Positions 11,804 to 25,673 of a stretch of DNA of 64,000 bases are shown here, piece after piece. The DNA lies in NCBI GenBank assembly GCA_905250025.1, contig CAJNOJ010000038.1, positions 434,001-498,000 of the forward strand. The letters are read 5' to 3'. Made by a program: the position numbers and the translations under genes. The notes beneath the pieces are model-generated. The model had not been told where the DNA came from. It saw only the letters and a list, made by a program, of their open reading frames with translations, and did no database searches. The DNA comes from Adineta ricciae (taxonomy: Eukaryota > Rotifera > Eurotatoria > Adinetida > Adinetidae). The number at the start of each line of letters is the position of its first letter. Positions within the stretch are counted from its first letter, which is position 1.

Positions 11804-14800
11804 CTACTTCTTTTTATTTTCACCGGTATCGACAGTGTGATCTTCACCAGCCAAGTGAACGAAAATCTGCTCCAATGTTGTTTGCGTTATGGAAAAACTT
11901 TCGATTAACTTCTCCTCCTTTTTCTTATTGAATAAGTCGAAAACATGCGCCAGATTGTATGAAGGTGCACGGGACGGATTTTGTAGACGATTAATGGACG
12001 TAAATGGAACCGTACAATATAGCACTCCATTGTGTTGTTCTAACCGAATACATCATTCACATACTCGTAAAAAGTATATCAAGATCTTATCTTACCATCT
12101 ATTTCAACACCTGGTAATGTTAACACCAATTCTTCTTTGAATTGAGCGACGTCTTGCAATGGTAGTTTCACTTGCACTGCATATCCATTTCCGAAGCGAT
12201 TCTTGAGTCTTTGCAAGTTACCAAGACACACAAACTGGCCCAGTTTCATTATTCCTATTTCTAACAACACATCACAGAGCGTCAGACAAAGTTTTCTCAT
12301 TTCAAACTTACTTGTACACAATGCTTCACATTCTTCCATACTACAATTACAATCCAACAGCTCTTAGTATCAGGACAATTTCTGTTTTATCATACCTGTG
12401 ACTGGTAAGAATGATTGTCAAGCCAATATCACGAGCTGATCGAATCACATTCCATAGTTTTCGTTTGGCCGCAGCATCCAAACCCTGCAGATCAACATTT
12501 ACAAGAAGATATTCTCTTCTTACTAATGATCTTTCTTTGTATCTTACCGTTGTTGGTTCGTCAAGAAATACAAGAGCCGGATTAGCCATGAATGCAAGTG
12601 CTGCGCTTACTTTTCGTTTATTTCCACCGCTAGAAAATTTGATCGAAGAAAACGAAAGTCGATTGAATCTTTTCTCGTACACACTACAACTACTCACCTG
12701 AGCTTTTGCACTCGTCTATCTCGATAGATTTCAAGACCAAACAGATCGATCATATCGCTGCTGATCTGTGAGATATCTGACCATTTCATTCCTTTCAATC
12801 TAATTCAAAAGGAAGAACGAACTATGAATCGAAACTTTGATTCACGAAGGCGTCTACCTGGCAAATAGTGTAAGCGTTTCAACAACAGTGAGATTATGAA
12901 CGAGCCAATCAAATTGAGGACAAAAGCCAATTTCAAGATCACGTTCCTTAACAAACAAATCACCTTTCAGAAGGAATAGCGGAAAAAGGACTGTTCAGAC
13001 TATTTTATTGATATTTTTGCCATTGATGATGATATCACCAGATGTTGGTTTAAGATCGTTGATTAACATTCGAAATGTCGTTGTTTTACCAGCACCATTG
13101 GCTCCTACAATGAAATTTTCTTGTCTTGTATATTGAAAGATAGCAAGAGAGAAGATCTGTCATACCTAGTAATCCAAAACAAGATCGTTTTGTCACTCGA
13201 AAATTCAGATGATCAACAGCTGTATAGATGCGACTGGATAATGTGGTGTTATTTCGTTTTTTGAATCGTTGCACAAGATCTCGAACAAAAATCACAGATG
13301 ATGAAGAAGAAGATGATGACGATGATAACGAATTTTGTAGGACGGCTTGTCTTTCATTTCGTACATCTTCGTCGAGATGCTAAATAAAAGTAAATGAATG
13401 TTGAAGTTGATTTACAGACAAAAAATCTTTAGTTAATTAGCATACACTATCATTCCACAGAACCGGTGTCGTTGTTTGTATTTCATCTCCATTATTTTCA
13501 TTCTCGAAATGCTCTCTATCATTGTCACAACCACAACATCGACGACAGCCTATCTTCAGATTGGTTCGATTTTCAATGAACGTCAATATAATCCACCAAA
13601 ATATCATTTGAATACAAAATATAAGAATTAGAATACCAAGACCTGGCTCCCGAAGTGACGTCCATTGTTCTGTATAAGAATAGCCAGTCAGCATGATTGA
13701 GTTAATAGCTGAAATACATTCTTGATTTGATTTCAGACGTATGTCGAATAATGCTCGCTTGAGACTGACTGTAGGAAATAGAGCTGTTATCAACCATCGT
13801 ATGCTATTCATCAGAGATGCCAATCGGGTGAGACGGCCACTACTCGACGATTGACTTTGTGAAAATACAGCCATAAAAGTAAGTACCATATCGAGAAGAC
13901 AAGCAACAACATTGATAACAAAAAAATTAATAAAGCCAATTAATTCGGATTTTGGGCTGAATGAATAAACATAAATCATGGGTAATGACGCCAATGAGTA
14001 CATGAGAAAAATGACAAAAAAGTACAAGGTTTGACTTGATTTAGCATAGATATGTACTTCCGAATCAGGATCAGGATTACCTGCCGCACCGATCTATAAC
14101 AAAGCGAATAACTTCTTATTTGTTGTTGTGAGTGATTAAACTTACCTTGATAATGATTGTTAGAGTTACACATAGGACAAAACATAAACCAATATCGAAG
14201 ATGGTATTTGAAAACCAGTAAGTCTTCTTGCGCAAGTTTGTCAACAGTTGCAAATCTTTTGAGCGGCTGATACGTTCTTGAATCAGTGGAACAATAAGAA
14301 TACTGATGAAGATGGCTGCAGAGATACTATTAATGAAATTGAATAACGACAGTGGCAAGGTATCGAAGCAATGAATAAGTTCGAAAAATCGTTCCAATGT
14401 CGTAGTTGTTGACGATGCTACTAAGATCGGTTTATTAGTCGTGATGATTCTTTTCGCTGATGAATTCGCATAGAATTGAAAAATATTCGTCGAACCGACA
14501 CTCTGACAGACTGGCATTGTGTGATAATTTACTGTAGAAAAGTAACTATCGATTGATAATGACGGCGCTGCTGATGTGAGATTGTTGTAGGCCGCAAAGC
14601 CTACTTGATACTTATTGACAAATGCATCGATACTAAGGAGATATTGATCACGTACATAGTTCAGTACTGTATCTGTAGAGATTTCCACGATGGTCGCACC
14701 GGTACTCTGAAGATAATTTGTGAGACGAGTTTGTACATTGTTGCCATTATTGTTCGCATACATGACAATTGTCTGTGGATTGTAAATAGATGGCAGAAGA

Positions 14801-17800
14801 GTTATTTCTGCATCTTTGACGTAGCCATTTTGCAAAAGCGATGCTTGAATAGCTTTCGGCGATGGAAAGATACTAACAGCAAGAATTTCAATGACAATGG
14901 GAAAAACGAAGAATCCAAATATGAACACATATTGCCGCCGAAGAACATGCCATCGTTTTATAAGTAATGCAAGAATACGAAGCCAAAATCTTTTGGTGCC
15001 AGTATGACGTTGATGTTCCGTACGAAAAACTATTGGAGAATGAAATCAAATTTAACAAAACCAATAAAACAAGTATCTACCTCGATCGGCTAATTCGACT
15101 TTGGAGGACTTAGGATCTTGTTTGCCAGTCTCTTGCTCTTCTGTTTCCTGAATTAACCTATATCGAAGAAAAAAAAACATACTATCAATCAAGGCGGATT
15201 AGTGAGTGCAAGATCTGTACCTTAGGAAAACTTCTTCGATGGTTGTCATCGATAATCCATAACTTTCCACGCCAATATTCATTCTCTCTGCTTCCAATGC
15301 ATGAATCAACTGACCTATCTGTTTAGATTCAGTCCGTCTGATGCCAAATACTATCTCTGCTGATGATTCTCGTTCGACCACTAATTGTGGAATATATCGC
15401 TCAATGAATCCACGAACGCGTTCATTGGTGCTTGTTTCTTGTTTATCGATAAACAGACGATATTCAAACTCTACAGAAAAATTTCGAAAAGTATTTCAAT
15501 GATGGTTTTGAGAAATGAACTCATTCACCTGTTTGACTTTTGAGAAAATCAGGTGTACCGTTTGCCTGTAAACGGCCACTTGTCATGATGGCGATACGAT
15601 CAGAAAGAACATCAGCTTCTTCGAGAAAATGAGTGGTGAGGATGATACATTTGCCTGCTTCTTTCATTTTTCGAATGATTGTCCAAATCAATCGACGATT
15701 GTATGGATCTAGACGATACCGAAGAAAGCAAAACTCGTTCTGGTAGTGAGCAAAGAGATATGAATTACCGATGCCACTTGTTGGTTCATCAAGAATAAGT
15801 ACCTGAAGACGAAGACAGTCATTAGTATAAATAAAAATCAACTTTGCATACTTTTGGGTCGCCCATAAGCGAAATACCAATAGACAGCCGTCGTTTCATA
15901 CCACCGGATAGATTTTTTGAGAATGTATGTTGATCGTTGACTAGACCAATGAGTTGCAAAATGGCATCGATAGCTTCTTTCATTACACTTGGTTTCATAT
16001 GACGCATCTAGGAGATAAAAATGCTAACCTTTTAAACTTTTCTACTAATCAAAATCCTTTACGCTATAAGCTAGAAACTAGGTGACTGCTATGATCATCA
16101 CGCGATGATGAAAGGAGCTTTATTAAAATTTTTTTAATTCTGAGATGCTAATGAGTACGGTGCAAATAATTATGATGTATATAGGCTATGTCGATTATTA
16201 TGAAATAAAACTTTATCTAAATTATTGGTCCGTAAACGGTCATAATTTCTTTTTTGACATGCACAAATTCATATACACACCTTTCCAACCAATTCCAAAT
16301 GTTCTTTCACTGATAGCTCATTATACAGAATATCTAAAATTATATCAATTTTATAGTACTCTTTCACACAAATGTCGTAGTTTTACCATATTGTGGACAA
16401 AAACCAAGAATTTTTCGAACATCTTGAATATGCTGACGAGTATCCAATCCTTCAATGATGACTTCACCTGATGTTGCTTCCAGCATTCCTACGAGAGTGA
16501 CGCATCTTCTTGTATTCTCATCGATCACTATCAATTACTACTTACCAACAAGAATAAAAGTTGTCGTTGTCTTGCCGGCACCATTATGGCCCAGCAGCGA
16601 ACATACTTCACCACTGTAGAATTTCAATGATAGATCTGATACTGCACAGAATTTACCATATTTCTACAGTTAAACACTCTTAATTTTGTTCTCTCCGCCT
16701 TGTTTCAATGTCACTTACTTTGGTGAGATGAGAAACTGTCAGTGATGGATTTTTCATCTTCTTGGCTGAATTCATTTCAATCCAACAATTCTTTTCAGTT
16801 ACCACATCACCATTCATAAACTGAGCGTGGCTACTCAACGGTTCAACGGTCGACGTTGCCTTCGAATTCCAATATGATTGTTTGAAGAGATAATTCCACG
16901 ATTGTGATACTCCAAATTCACCCGGATTGATTCTCTCGACATAGATAGCCAATAATAAATAGACGACAGAATAGAACAACATGACAAGAAGACATACACC
17001 AATATACAATGGGTATGGAAAGATATTGGTATAGAACTGACTTAGTGTTGTTAAATTAGCTAAATATAAACCGTATTTCAGTCATTGAACGGTAAAATAA
17101 AGAAAGATATCATACCTCCATTGCGTTCATACTGAAGAACAATTTGTAGACAAAACATCAAACTCGTGTTGGGGAAGATACATAAGATATAACGAGTGAC
17201 AGCTGATACACCGGGATAAAAGTCAATAAAAGTAATAACCCATACCACAAACCCAATGAGTTTGGCCAGTAATGCTAAAAAAGAGAAAAGAATCGATTAA
17301 ATCGAGGATCGCAATCTATTCGGATCTTCGTACGCCGTTTGAAAAATTGCCCAAAGAGGACACTAAACGCCGATACTTGGATAGAATAAACAAACAAGAT
17401 TATCCAGATAACTGTCCAATGTGTGTAGTTGAATAATGCTTTACTGACACGACCAGGCCGTGAGTTTGCACTTGGTAAAAGTACCATACTTAAAGCTGTG
17501 ACTACACTTGTTAGAATCAGATAGATAGACATTGATCGAGTAACCCACACTAAATTATTAATCCATGTACGAAGACCGTAGATTCGAAGATACTCCTAAA
17601 CGTTCACAAAAGTTTTGTTTGACATATTTAAGAGAGATATGTTGTATTACTTTCGTTTTGTTTTCTCTCTCTTCGACAACGTATCCAACATTCATAATGA
17701 AAGTGACAACAAAGATAAAGGAAAAAAATATCGGGATGAAGAATCCATAGAATGAATGTAATTGATCCATATAGTAAGCCGGACAACCAAAATGATTGAG

Positions 17801-18763
17801 GTATAGCTATTAATAAAATAAGTCATTCTATCTGTAATAATTTGCATGAAAACTTACACTAGACGTAAAGTTTTCCGTCGTATTCGTGACATACTTAATA
17901 ACAGCCATATCAACAACATACTGTATACCGAGAAATCTATAGAAGTAGTTCACCGTATTACCAGTAGCTGAAAATAGTATTCATAGATTTGAAAGATTGT
18001 GTTGGGCATTATTAATGTTTTACCTTGACAAAAATCTTGAGGAGATCGTTTCCACATGTAATCGTTCTCGGATATCTTCACATCTTGAGGAGAGTAATAG
18101 TATGGGCTGCTCCTGAAAGTGATCTTTAGTGTAAATTAAAAGAGGACATTTCTTGACATACTCGAGCATACGCAAAGTATATTTAACCACGTCTGGTACT
18201 GTTGATGGACTAGTGCATGAATCAAGATTAGTAAACTGAATATAAGCAATCAATGACTGTATAGTTGAGTTCGGTACTGTTGCCAAAGTTGGATCCGATA
18301 CTGGTTGAACTATCAAAAGAAAAATTTCTTCCACCATGTTAATTCTCAGATAGAACATACTGGTATTCTTAAAACCTGGCAGCGTATATGTAAGGTTATT
18401 CAACAACCCAGTAACAATACTCGTCGTACATGGATTTTCTAAAGAAAAGCTCCTTCAAAAACGATCAAATTCCATGACGAACTTACCTGGATAGTATAGA
18501 ATATATTTATCTGTACTACGAATTGCAAAATTGTCATATGGGCGAAAGCGAGATACTCGATAGGGACCATAGTATCGTCGGTCAAGAATGTAACGCATGC
18601 CAAGTAGAAAGCCCATAAAGGTATAAGCTAACAAAATCTCAGCAATCGTCTGGCCAGGTTTTCGTATTGTTAACAGAAATGTTCTCGTGAACAATGCTCG
18701 AAAGTCACTGAGAATTTTAATCAAAGTGCCATGACGGCGGGGATTCACATCATATTTCAACAT
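11804..18763 (-). CDS. ABC transporter, subfamily A (full-length, two TMD-NBD halves)
   Basis: Many short introns. Order from the N-terminus: TM1 ([16 protein letters not shown] near 18600), a long extracellular loop (18500-17830), TM helices (17770-16980), the ABCA linker LPGEYGV-like segment [17 protein letters not shown], then NBD1 with GHNGAGKTT (about 16565-16600), [35 protein letters not shown] and [17 protein letters not shown] regulatory segment and TMD2 (14930-13600) follow. NBD2 has CFGLLG...NGAGKTTTF (about 13080-13110), [50 protein letters not shown] and ILTSH. The C-terminus [19 protein letters not shown] is typical. All nucleotide-binding motifs look intact. ABCA proteins move lipids across membranes; the specific subtype cannot be told. 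An acceptor-like AG lies about 27 nt upstream of the ATG. Confidence 0.93.
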
Positions 18764-19717
18764 CGTTGTTTCTTCGACTGTTTATAACATCTAGGATATA
18801 ACATAAATACAAATGACAACTCCAGCTTATCTGCATTCATGACAATGAAAAAAGCAACAATGGCAATGAGTGAAAAACATGCTTTTTGCACTCTATATTT
18901 TCGCGTATATTAAATCTTGTCAACTGGTGAAGCGACAACGAGCAGAGATTATGAGATAGCTTGAGAAAGTAAAAGTATTAAATTATCGTTATTCGAATAG
19001 AAAAAAGAGAATTTCCGCTTCAGTTAGTTAGTTTTCTGTTTTTTTCTCTTATCAAACACATGTATCTTATTATGCACTTTTGCTAATTGATGATCAGCAT
19101 GTCATGATCATTGAGACATAAGATCGAAACGTTATTCCGTTAACTATTTCCTCAAGACTTCTCGAAAAACTGATGGCGATTGAATCTGGTAGAGCGGTAT
19201 GACAGAGGACATTTGATAGCACAACAATTCCATTGAACAGATATGTTCCATGAAAACCGAGTGAAGTTAGAGGAGATGAAGATGTATCTGTGAATTTGTT
19301 TACATCATTTGATTGATTGACTTACTTCAACAACAGATAATTGATTATTTGAATTTAATCTCACCAAATATTTCTGTTATTCACAACTGGCGGCTGAAGC
19401 TGTCGAAGGTAGAAAAACAACATTGGTCGATGAATATGTGGAATAAAAGAAGAAACGCAAAACGACGTGTTTTGATGTAGCATCTCCTTTTTTTCTTCTT
19501 TATCATAGATTATAAGAAGAAAATTTACTCCCACGGATTTGTGTCAAGAAAAAAGACGCTTTTTTCCATCTACCAGACGAAGAGAATCTTGCATACTTTT
19601 CTTTAAAGTCTAGCTTTGCTGACGTAGATGGTTAAAGTGGAAAAATATTGAAATGTCTTTTATATTTTATTATCTCATAAAATGAAATGTCATAGGTTAT
19701 CGTATATATGTATGCAT
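18764..19717. other. Intergenic region, no gene seen
   Basis: About 0.95 kb between the ABCA start and the 3' end of the decarboxylase gene on the same strand. AT-rich, without a supported reading frame; it presumably carries ABCA promoter and 5' UTR sequence. Confidence 0.6.
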
Positions 19718-19723
19718 TTTATT
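19718..19723 (-). promoter_or_regulatory. Polyadenylation signal AATAAA for the decarboxylase gene
   Basis: AATAAA on the minus strand only a few bases downstream of the decarboxylase stop codon, implying a very short 3' UTR. Confidence 0.55.
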
Positions 19724-19729
19724 TAAAAT

Positions 19730-22393
19730 TCATGAATTATTTTCCAGAATCTCTTCAACACGAGAATCTAAACTGCCTTGTCGACTCATGGGTAATGACG
19801 AAGATGTTGGCGGCACTAAACCTTTCTTCTTGTAATCATTGTTGATCATAGATGGATCGATGCTCATCTGTTTGTTCATTGTTGGGTGTGAAAGGAAATT
19901 TTTTGCACGTCGTCGCGTTGAAATAGGTAAAAGAGAATGATTCAATGCACGTTGACTTAATTCATGTGTCATCGCATAGATACGGCTGGTGTCAAGAGGA
20001 AGAATTGCTGCAAAGCTTCCGTTGATTAAACACGGATTGTGCGGAGCGTTGGATAAGACGAGAGACATGCGAAAATCATCAGAAAGATGCTTCATTTTAT
20101 TAGGTCGTCCTTTTGGTATCAGATGATCGATTGGACTAGGAATTTTATTGACCAATTGCTGAATAATTTGCCAATCACGACGAATATCACTGGTATTTGT
20201 TGATGATGCTGTCACGGTAAAGCGAATGATATATTTGCCTTTGATTGATGCTGGAACGCAATGAATTCTTCCATCCATATTCAGATCTTTTAACAACTGT
20301 TCAGTCAATTCATTTCCACCCTATGACAGTGGCGTTAATTGAGAAGAGAGACAGAGAAAGAAAATAGGGAAAACCTTTAATCGAAACGTTACAAGGCCAA
20401 GATGCCGTTCAGCGGGAACTTCAAATCGATCGTCAGACTTCACTAACGACTCAAATAGTTTAGCCATTTCAACACCCTAGAAGAGTAAAAGAATGTAAGT
20501 GACAACTCAGACATGAAATCTTTACATTTCTAATATGCTTTTGAAGACCTTCAATGCCGAATGAACGAATAACAAACCAAAGTTTCAGTGCTCGAAATCG
20601 CCGGCTTAATGGTACTTGCCAATGCTATAAAAACTAGGGCGTCTCTCTTGCTGTCTATAAGTAATCGATCAATCCTACCATATAATCAATTGCTACGCCA
20701 GCGTTCTCATGTTGAAGATACAATGGATCGACATTGAACGCTCGATGTAGTGCTGGACTTGATTTGACCCTATGAACATATCAATAAGAAAAAACTTTGC
20801 CTATCATCATTCCTTTCCATACCACAAGGCAGTACAATCGAAATGAACCTGCATGTAATCAAATAAAATATTCAATTAGAAAAATGAGCTAGAAACTAAC
20901 CATTAGCCATTTTGATGGATTAAAAGCAAATGACTGTGTGAATTCCACTCCATTCATAAAATGTCGAAATTCAGGACAAATAAATGCACTTCCTGCGTAT
21001 GCAGCATCAACATGAATCCAAATTTGTTCTCGTTCGCCTAATTGAGGACTTATTTTTACAAAAAATAATATTTTTTCACACGAATAAAACTCACAGATTG
21101 CACCTAATTCCATAAGATTGTCAAACGCACATGCACCCGTGGTTCCCAATGTTGCACAAAGCTATCGCGATTATTAATTAGAAAGCTTCGATCCCTATTT
21201 CTACTCACATAGAATGGTATAAGACCATTTTCTTTGTCTTTAGCAATAGCCTGCCGTAACGCATTTCCTCGTAAACGTAAACTTTCATCACTTGACACAA
21301 GATTCAATTTCACCAAACCGATAAGACATGCTTTTTCCACCGATGAATGTGCTTGGTCTGAACAATAAGCCACTAGGCGACCGTTAATTTCCGCTGGACT
21401 CAAGTACGGAAATTGTGCTTGCACTCGATGAATGACTTCTTTTCGAGCAGCAAGTAACGCTACAAGTGTAGCTTCTGAAGCCGTAGTCTAAACACATCTT
21501 GATTCTTATTCACATAGAATTCGATGATTTCTTCCTACTTGAATCACACCTCCGCCAGTCGTATTCTCTTGCGAATGAAGAAAATCATTTGGTAAACCAA
21601 TCATTTTCGCCAACCAATCCATGACTATAGTTTCCAACTCCGTACATGCTGGACTCGACGCCTATTTACATGAAAACTTGCATGCATGTCCAATTAAAAC
21701 TGACAGGTTTATTAACAAAGATTACTGTTTTGTATCATTAGTCCACAAGATGACTAATAGTAATAAAACTATCGGAGTTGTTCATTAGTTGCACCACTAA
21801 TATCTGTTCAAAAGTATCCTCGTCTATAACATATTTCTGATCATCTTGATCTCATTAAAAATCTCATGTTCAGTATACACAGTAAGCATGAAACAAGCTG
21901 TTTCAGTTTACATACCCATGTAAATCCTAATTGATTTAAGCCGTTGGCTAACATATCCTACGTGAAAAAGAATCAACATACGATTTGTTTGTGAAGATAT
22001 CGATCGCATACGCCAAGCATCGATGGATAGGAATTCAATGCTGGAAAATAAGCATGCATATACGGTGATTGCCAATGAGTAATCTAAAGAAATTGAAATG
22101 AAATAATCATTCGAGAATATTTCGCTTGAAGAGGACCTACACCGGGCATGATGACACGTTCGACATCCTTGAAAATATCGTCCCATTGCTCACCATATCG
22201 TGGTGCTTCTTCATCGACCATGGACCGCATATAGCCTGGTTTGACATTTGGTAAGACACGTCGTGATCGAATATCTGTTAGATAATCAGCAATAAAATCG
22301 ACCATTTCTTTTCCTAAATGTAGATTCAAATAATTTAGTCCGGCAATTGTATTTTTTTCACCTACCTCGTTGACGAAATTCTTCGGCATCCAT
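19730..22393 (-). CDS. Group II PLP-dependent decarboxylase, histidine-decarboxylase-like
   Basis: The start [21 protein letters not shown] (ATG at 22393, interrupted by a short intron) matches the family N-terminus. Conserved blocks follow: [48 protein letters not shown] (PLP-stacking His), [15 protein letters not shown], and the Schiff-base lysine in [19 protein letters not shown]. The mobile-loop Tyr is present in [16 protein letters not shown], supporting decarboxylation rather than aldehyde synthesis. The block [20 protein letters not shown] has Ser where DOPA decarboxylases have Gly; that Ser, with NPSKW instead of NPHKW, is characteristic of HDC. The Ser/Arg-rich tail runs to ENNS and stop. 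The likely product is histamine. A tyrosine or aromatic amino acid decarboxylase cannot be excluded from motifs alone. Confidence 0.88.
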
Positions 22394-23078
22394 GCTGAAT
22401 TTAACGACAAACGGAATACTAAATGATATTGTATATAGGTTTGAACTTGCTCAATTAGTTTTTCTCGATGAAATAAAAGATCTACTTTCTCTCGTATCTT
22501 CTCTTTTCTTCTCTTCTCTCCTTACTAATGATCGACTTGGAAAACACGCTAAACTTCTACAATGAAACTCCTCATGATTCAATTAAGACTGAACCATTTT
22601 TCACGGAAATGAATCATTCCTCATGTAATCTTCGTAAGTCCAAATTTACTTAATTGTCGTTTGAGAAATATGCAGTTGAAAAGAATCGGATCGAATGTTC
22701 ACATACATCGGTAAAATTGGCAAGCAGATGCGCGAAACTAAGGCGAAACATCGATCAAAAGAAATTAGTTGGGATAGTCTGTGTTACATTTTCATTTGAT
22801 CAAAATGAACAATAGTTTAGAATCGAGTGTTTATTTAGGATTTTGTTTTCATTTACACAACTGCTTTCTTTTTAGCTTTCCATTTAACATCAAAGAGATC
22901 GCTAAACTTCGTTGTCTTTCACTTCTACTTAATGAAGCTACTAGATTCATTCGTATAGTCATTCTTAGTAGTTATCAAGATACAACCAACGATAAAAATA
23001 CTATTCAATTTTACTGTAATTCTTTGTACGATTTATTCAATAAAATTAGAAAATATCACGGTTAAGTTTCGAAGTGAT
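22394..23078. other. Intergenic region, no gene seen
   Basis: About 0.7 kb between the decarboxylase start and the stop of the secreted thioredoxin-fold gene, same strand. No frame with recognisable content. Confidence 0.6.
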
Positions 23079-23915
23079 TTAAAAGCACTTGTTACCATTC
23101 TTTAAATTGAAACATCGACAACCGACATTTGGAATGCAACGTTCGCCAGCTAGACAGCATTGAGTTTTGTGCGGCATATATTCACATGTTTGTTGACCTG
23201 GTGGACAATCTTTGATTGCCGATGAATCTTTTTCATTCGATGCGAGAATAGGATCAATGACAGATTTCCAATCATTTAGTGACCAGGATGCATCAGCACT
23301 TGTTGCTACACCATTGATAAGGAATGTCGGTGTACCAACAACGCCTAAAACACAGAGATAGATTGTCTCATCGGATCATCTCGTTGAATTACCTCTTGAA
23401 CAAGCGTATTTCCATGAGATACGTGTTTCATCATTGAGATCATCACTAGTCATGCCTGCTAAGAATTTATCTTTAGTAATGAAACCAAGTTGAGCAACAA
23501 ATGTTGCCAATGAGTTAACAACTTCCGGCATTGTCATTGATTTTGTTGCATCATTGTACCAAGTTTGTTGGTTTTGAAATATAGCGGTTGCAGTTTTAAA
23601 AATCGCATCCGAATTTCGATTAGTTGCATTGGCAATAACGTGAAGACCTTGTGAAACAACGAATGAATTGGTATGATAAGGTAATGGGAATGTATGTATG
23701 CGAAAATGAATTCGTGTTCCATAAGCTTGAATTACTTGTAAAATAGTTGGCCATGAAGCTTTACAATCCGGACATAGTGGATCTAGGAACATTTCAATCA
23801 CTGCATGAGCATCCGCTGGACCGCCAACACCCCATCCATCTGGACGTGACGGAATTGGTACTTGACCGGATACAAAGGTCAAAGCGAGAAAAAGAACAAC
23901 ACTAATAGTCTGCAT
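23079..23915 (-). CDS. Secreted DsbA-like thioredoxin-fold protein with Cys-rich tail
   Basis: Two exons (23915-23393 and 23344-23079) join in phase to give 262 residues. I chose the Met at 23915 because it begins a clean signal peptide, MQTISVVLFLALTFVSGQ. The mature part has a CxxC redox motif in MFLDPLCPDCKASW and the cis-proline segment GVVGTPTFLINGV, both typical of DsbA/Frn-like thioredoxin folds. A C-terminal extension after residue about 215 is cysteine-rich (CPPGQQTCEYMPHKTQCC, GERCIPNVGCRCF). I expect oxidoreductase activity in the secretory pathway or outside the cell, but the substrate is unknown. An in-frame upstream Met at 24017 exists but would bury the signal peptide. Confidence 0.85.
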
Positions 23916-24345
23916 CGATATTGTTAATATAAAAATACAAAAATGCTTTTTGTGCTTATTCATCTGTCGACTTATATACACATACAAGATAAAGATAAGA
24001 TAACACTTGCACATCATAATGACTAGAGAGAATTTTGATCTGTGTATTTTTTCGTTTCGTCATGCTCTCGACATGTCATTCTGTGAACTACATTAAAGAT
24101 ACACAAATTACAGCATAGTTCTTTTACCAATGATTCAAATGTAGTTTATGCTTTCTTTTTACGTTTATTCAACAAGAAAATATATTCAAACATATTCTAT
24201 TCAGATATTCACCTAATTATACGAAAGATTCCTTTTTTCTCTTCATTATCTTCAAAATAGTCTCCTTGAGAACACAGCAAGATATGTTAACACATAGAAG
24301 AACTGTTATTTATCAATCAAATAGTTATTAATTGACTGTAGTTAC
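23916..24345. other. Intergenic region, no gene seen
   Basis: AT-rich sequence upstream of the DsbA-like gene; no supported frame. Confidence 0.5.
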
Positions 24346-24596
24346 CTGCTGGTTCGATTGAAAAATTTTTCGAATAGGACAAGGATTTAATGTTCGTATT
24401 AAAATCAAATTTGACCGCCTAGATATGAATTTCGTTTTTCCTTCATTTCGCACGTACAAAAAAAATGTGTAATCTGATTTGTCATGCAATTCATTTCAGC
24501 TCCGGCACGTTCAATTGACTTTTTGTCATTAACTAACACCATCTGACCATTAATGACAATGTCACTAGTTTGAAGATTGAAACGAAATGAGAAACT
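24346..24596 (-). pseudogene. Orphan coding-like segment(s), unidentified
   Basis: Two minus-strand stretches look coding. 24596 to about 24470, preceded by an ACAG acceptor, reads SFSFRFNLQTSDIVINGQ then MVLVNDKKSIERAGAEMNC. 24418-24346 is bounded by TCTAG and GTAACT and reads AVKFDFNTNIKSLSYSKN then FSIEPAG. I could not join them in phase (one frame hits a stop near 24408), and I found no further exons nearby. It may be a gene remnant or exons of a gene whose remainder I failed to see. No family recognised. Confidence 0.3.
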
Positions 24597-25673
24597 CTGT
24601 TGACAGGTTCATAATTACCATGCTTTCAATACACAAACATGCACTTGCTTAATCAACTTTTCGTCTTATCACTATTTAACCATCATCACACGACGCGGTG
24701 CGCGTGAATGCGCATGTTCTTGTTCATTTGATAGTTCAAATATATGTTGAACAGTCAACGATCAGTCAGACGTATATCTCTTTGTAGTAAGTATGTAAAG
24801 ATCTTTCCCTTTCAGTTCAGTCGCCGCCCAGACATATTTATTCATATTCATAAAAAATCAACGTAAAAAAAAGACAAAATTCATGACTGTTAGACATCTT
24901 TAGTATGTATATACATCTAGTCATAGGTGTGTATATATCTGCTAAGGGTCATGCATATCTGGGAGGGACAAGTGTATGTATGTATATATTATATATATAT
25001 TTAACGTCGACTAGTGAATTGTACGCTCGTCAAGGAGGTTAATTGTATGTCGTAGTTGTTCAATAGATTGTGTGTATGTATATTTTAGTCATATTCTTTA
25101 TTTTTTTTTCGTCTCGTCGACTGTCTCATGGGGCAAATGACACGTCGTATGAGTGTATACGGCTTCTTTTGACTCGAAAGGATGGTTCCATTTTCTTCGA
25201 AATAACCGACAACAAAACATACAGACGTCGTCGAAGAACATACATAGACGAACAGTAAAGAGAGATTCATTAGGTTTAGGTGAAGATTTCATCAATGAAT
25301 TTAATTGTTTAATATCATAATTTGACAAGTAGTGCGTTCGAAAACTATGAAATGTCAAGTGAGTTCATTGATCATATTCATGACAGTCGTTCGCTAACGA
25401 CTTACTCTTTGACGATGATTTGATTCATATCAAATGAAACAATTCTTCATTGATATGTTGTTCAAGTTACATTCACTTTAGCGTATGTATTCTCTCGCTT
25501 TTTGTTTCTAAATATACTATTCAGTATGCATATCTGCTATTATGTTCAAGGTTTTCTTTTACAAAAAAATTTTGTTTTATGAATAGAAAATCATTTATAT
25601 ACGAAAGTTATAATTTGATTGAATATTTAAGATATCTCTAATCAATCATTTTCACACCAAAGAATAAAATATC
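24597..25673. other. Intergenic region, no gene seen
   Basis: AT-rich DNA with TA/GTAT-rich stretches (around 24900-25000). It lies upstream of the next plus-strand gene and probably contains its promoter. Confidence 0.5.

Noticed and set aside
16145..16471. A 108-codon plus-strand frame within the ABCA gene
   Set aside because: It overlaps a real ABCA exon ([20 protein letters not shown]) on the other strand and an intron; no features of its own.
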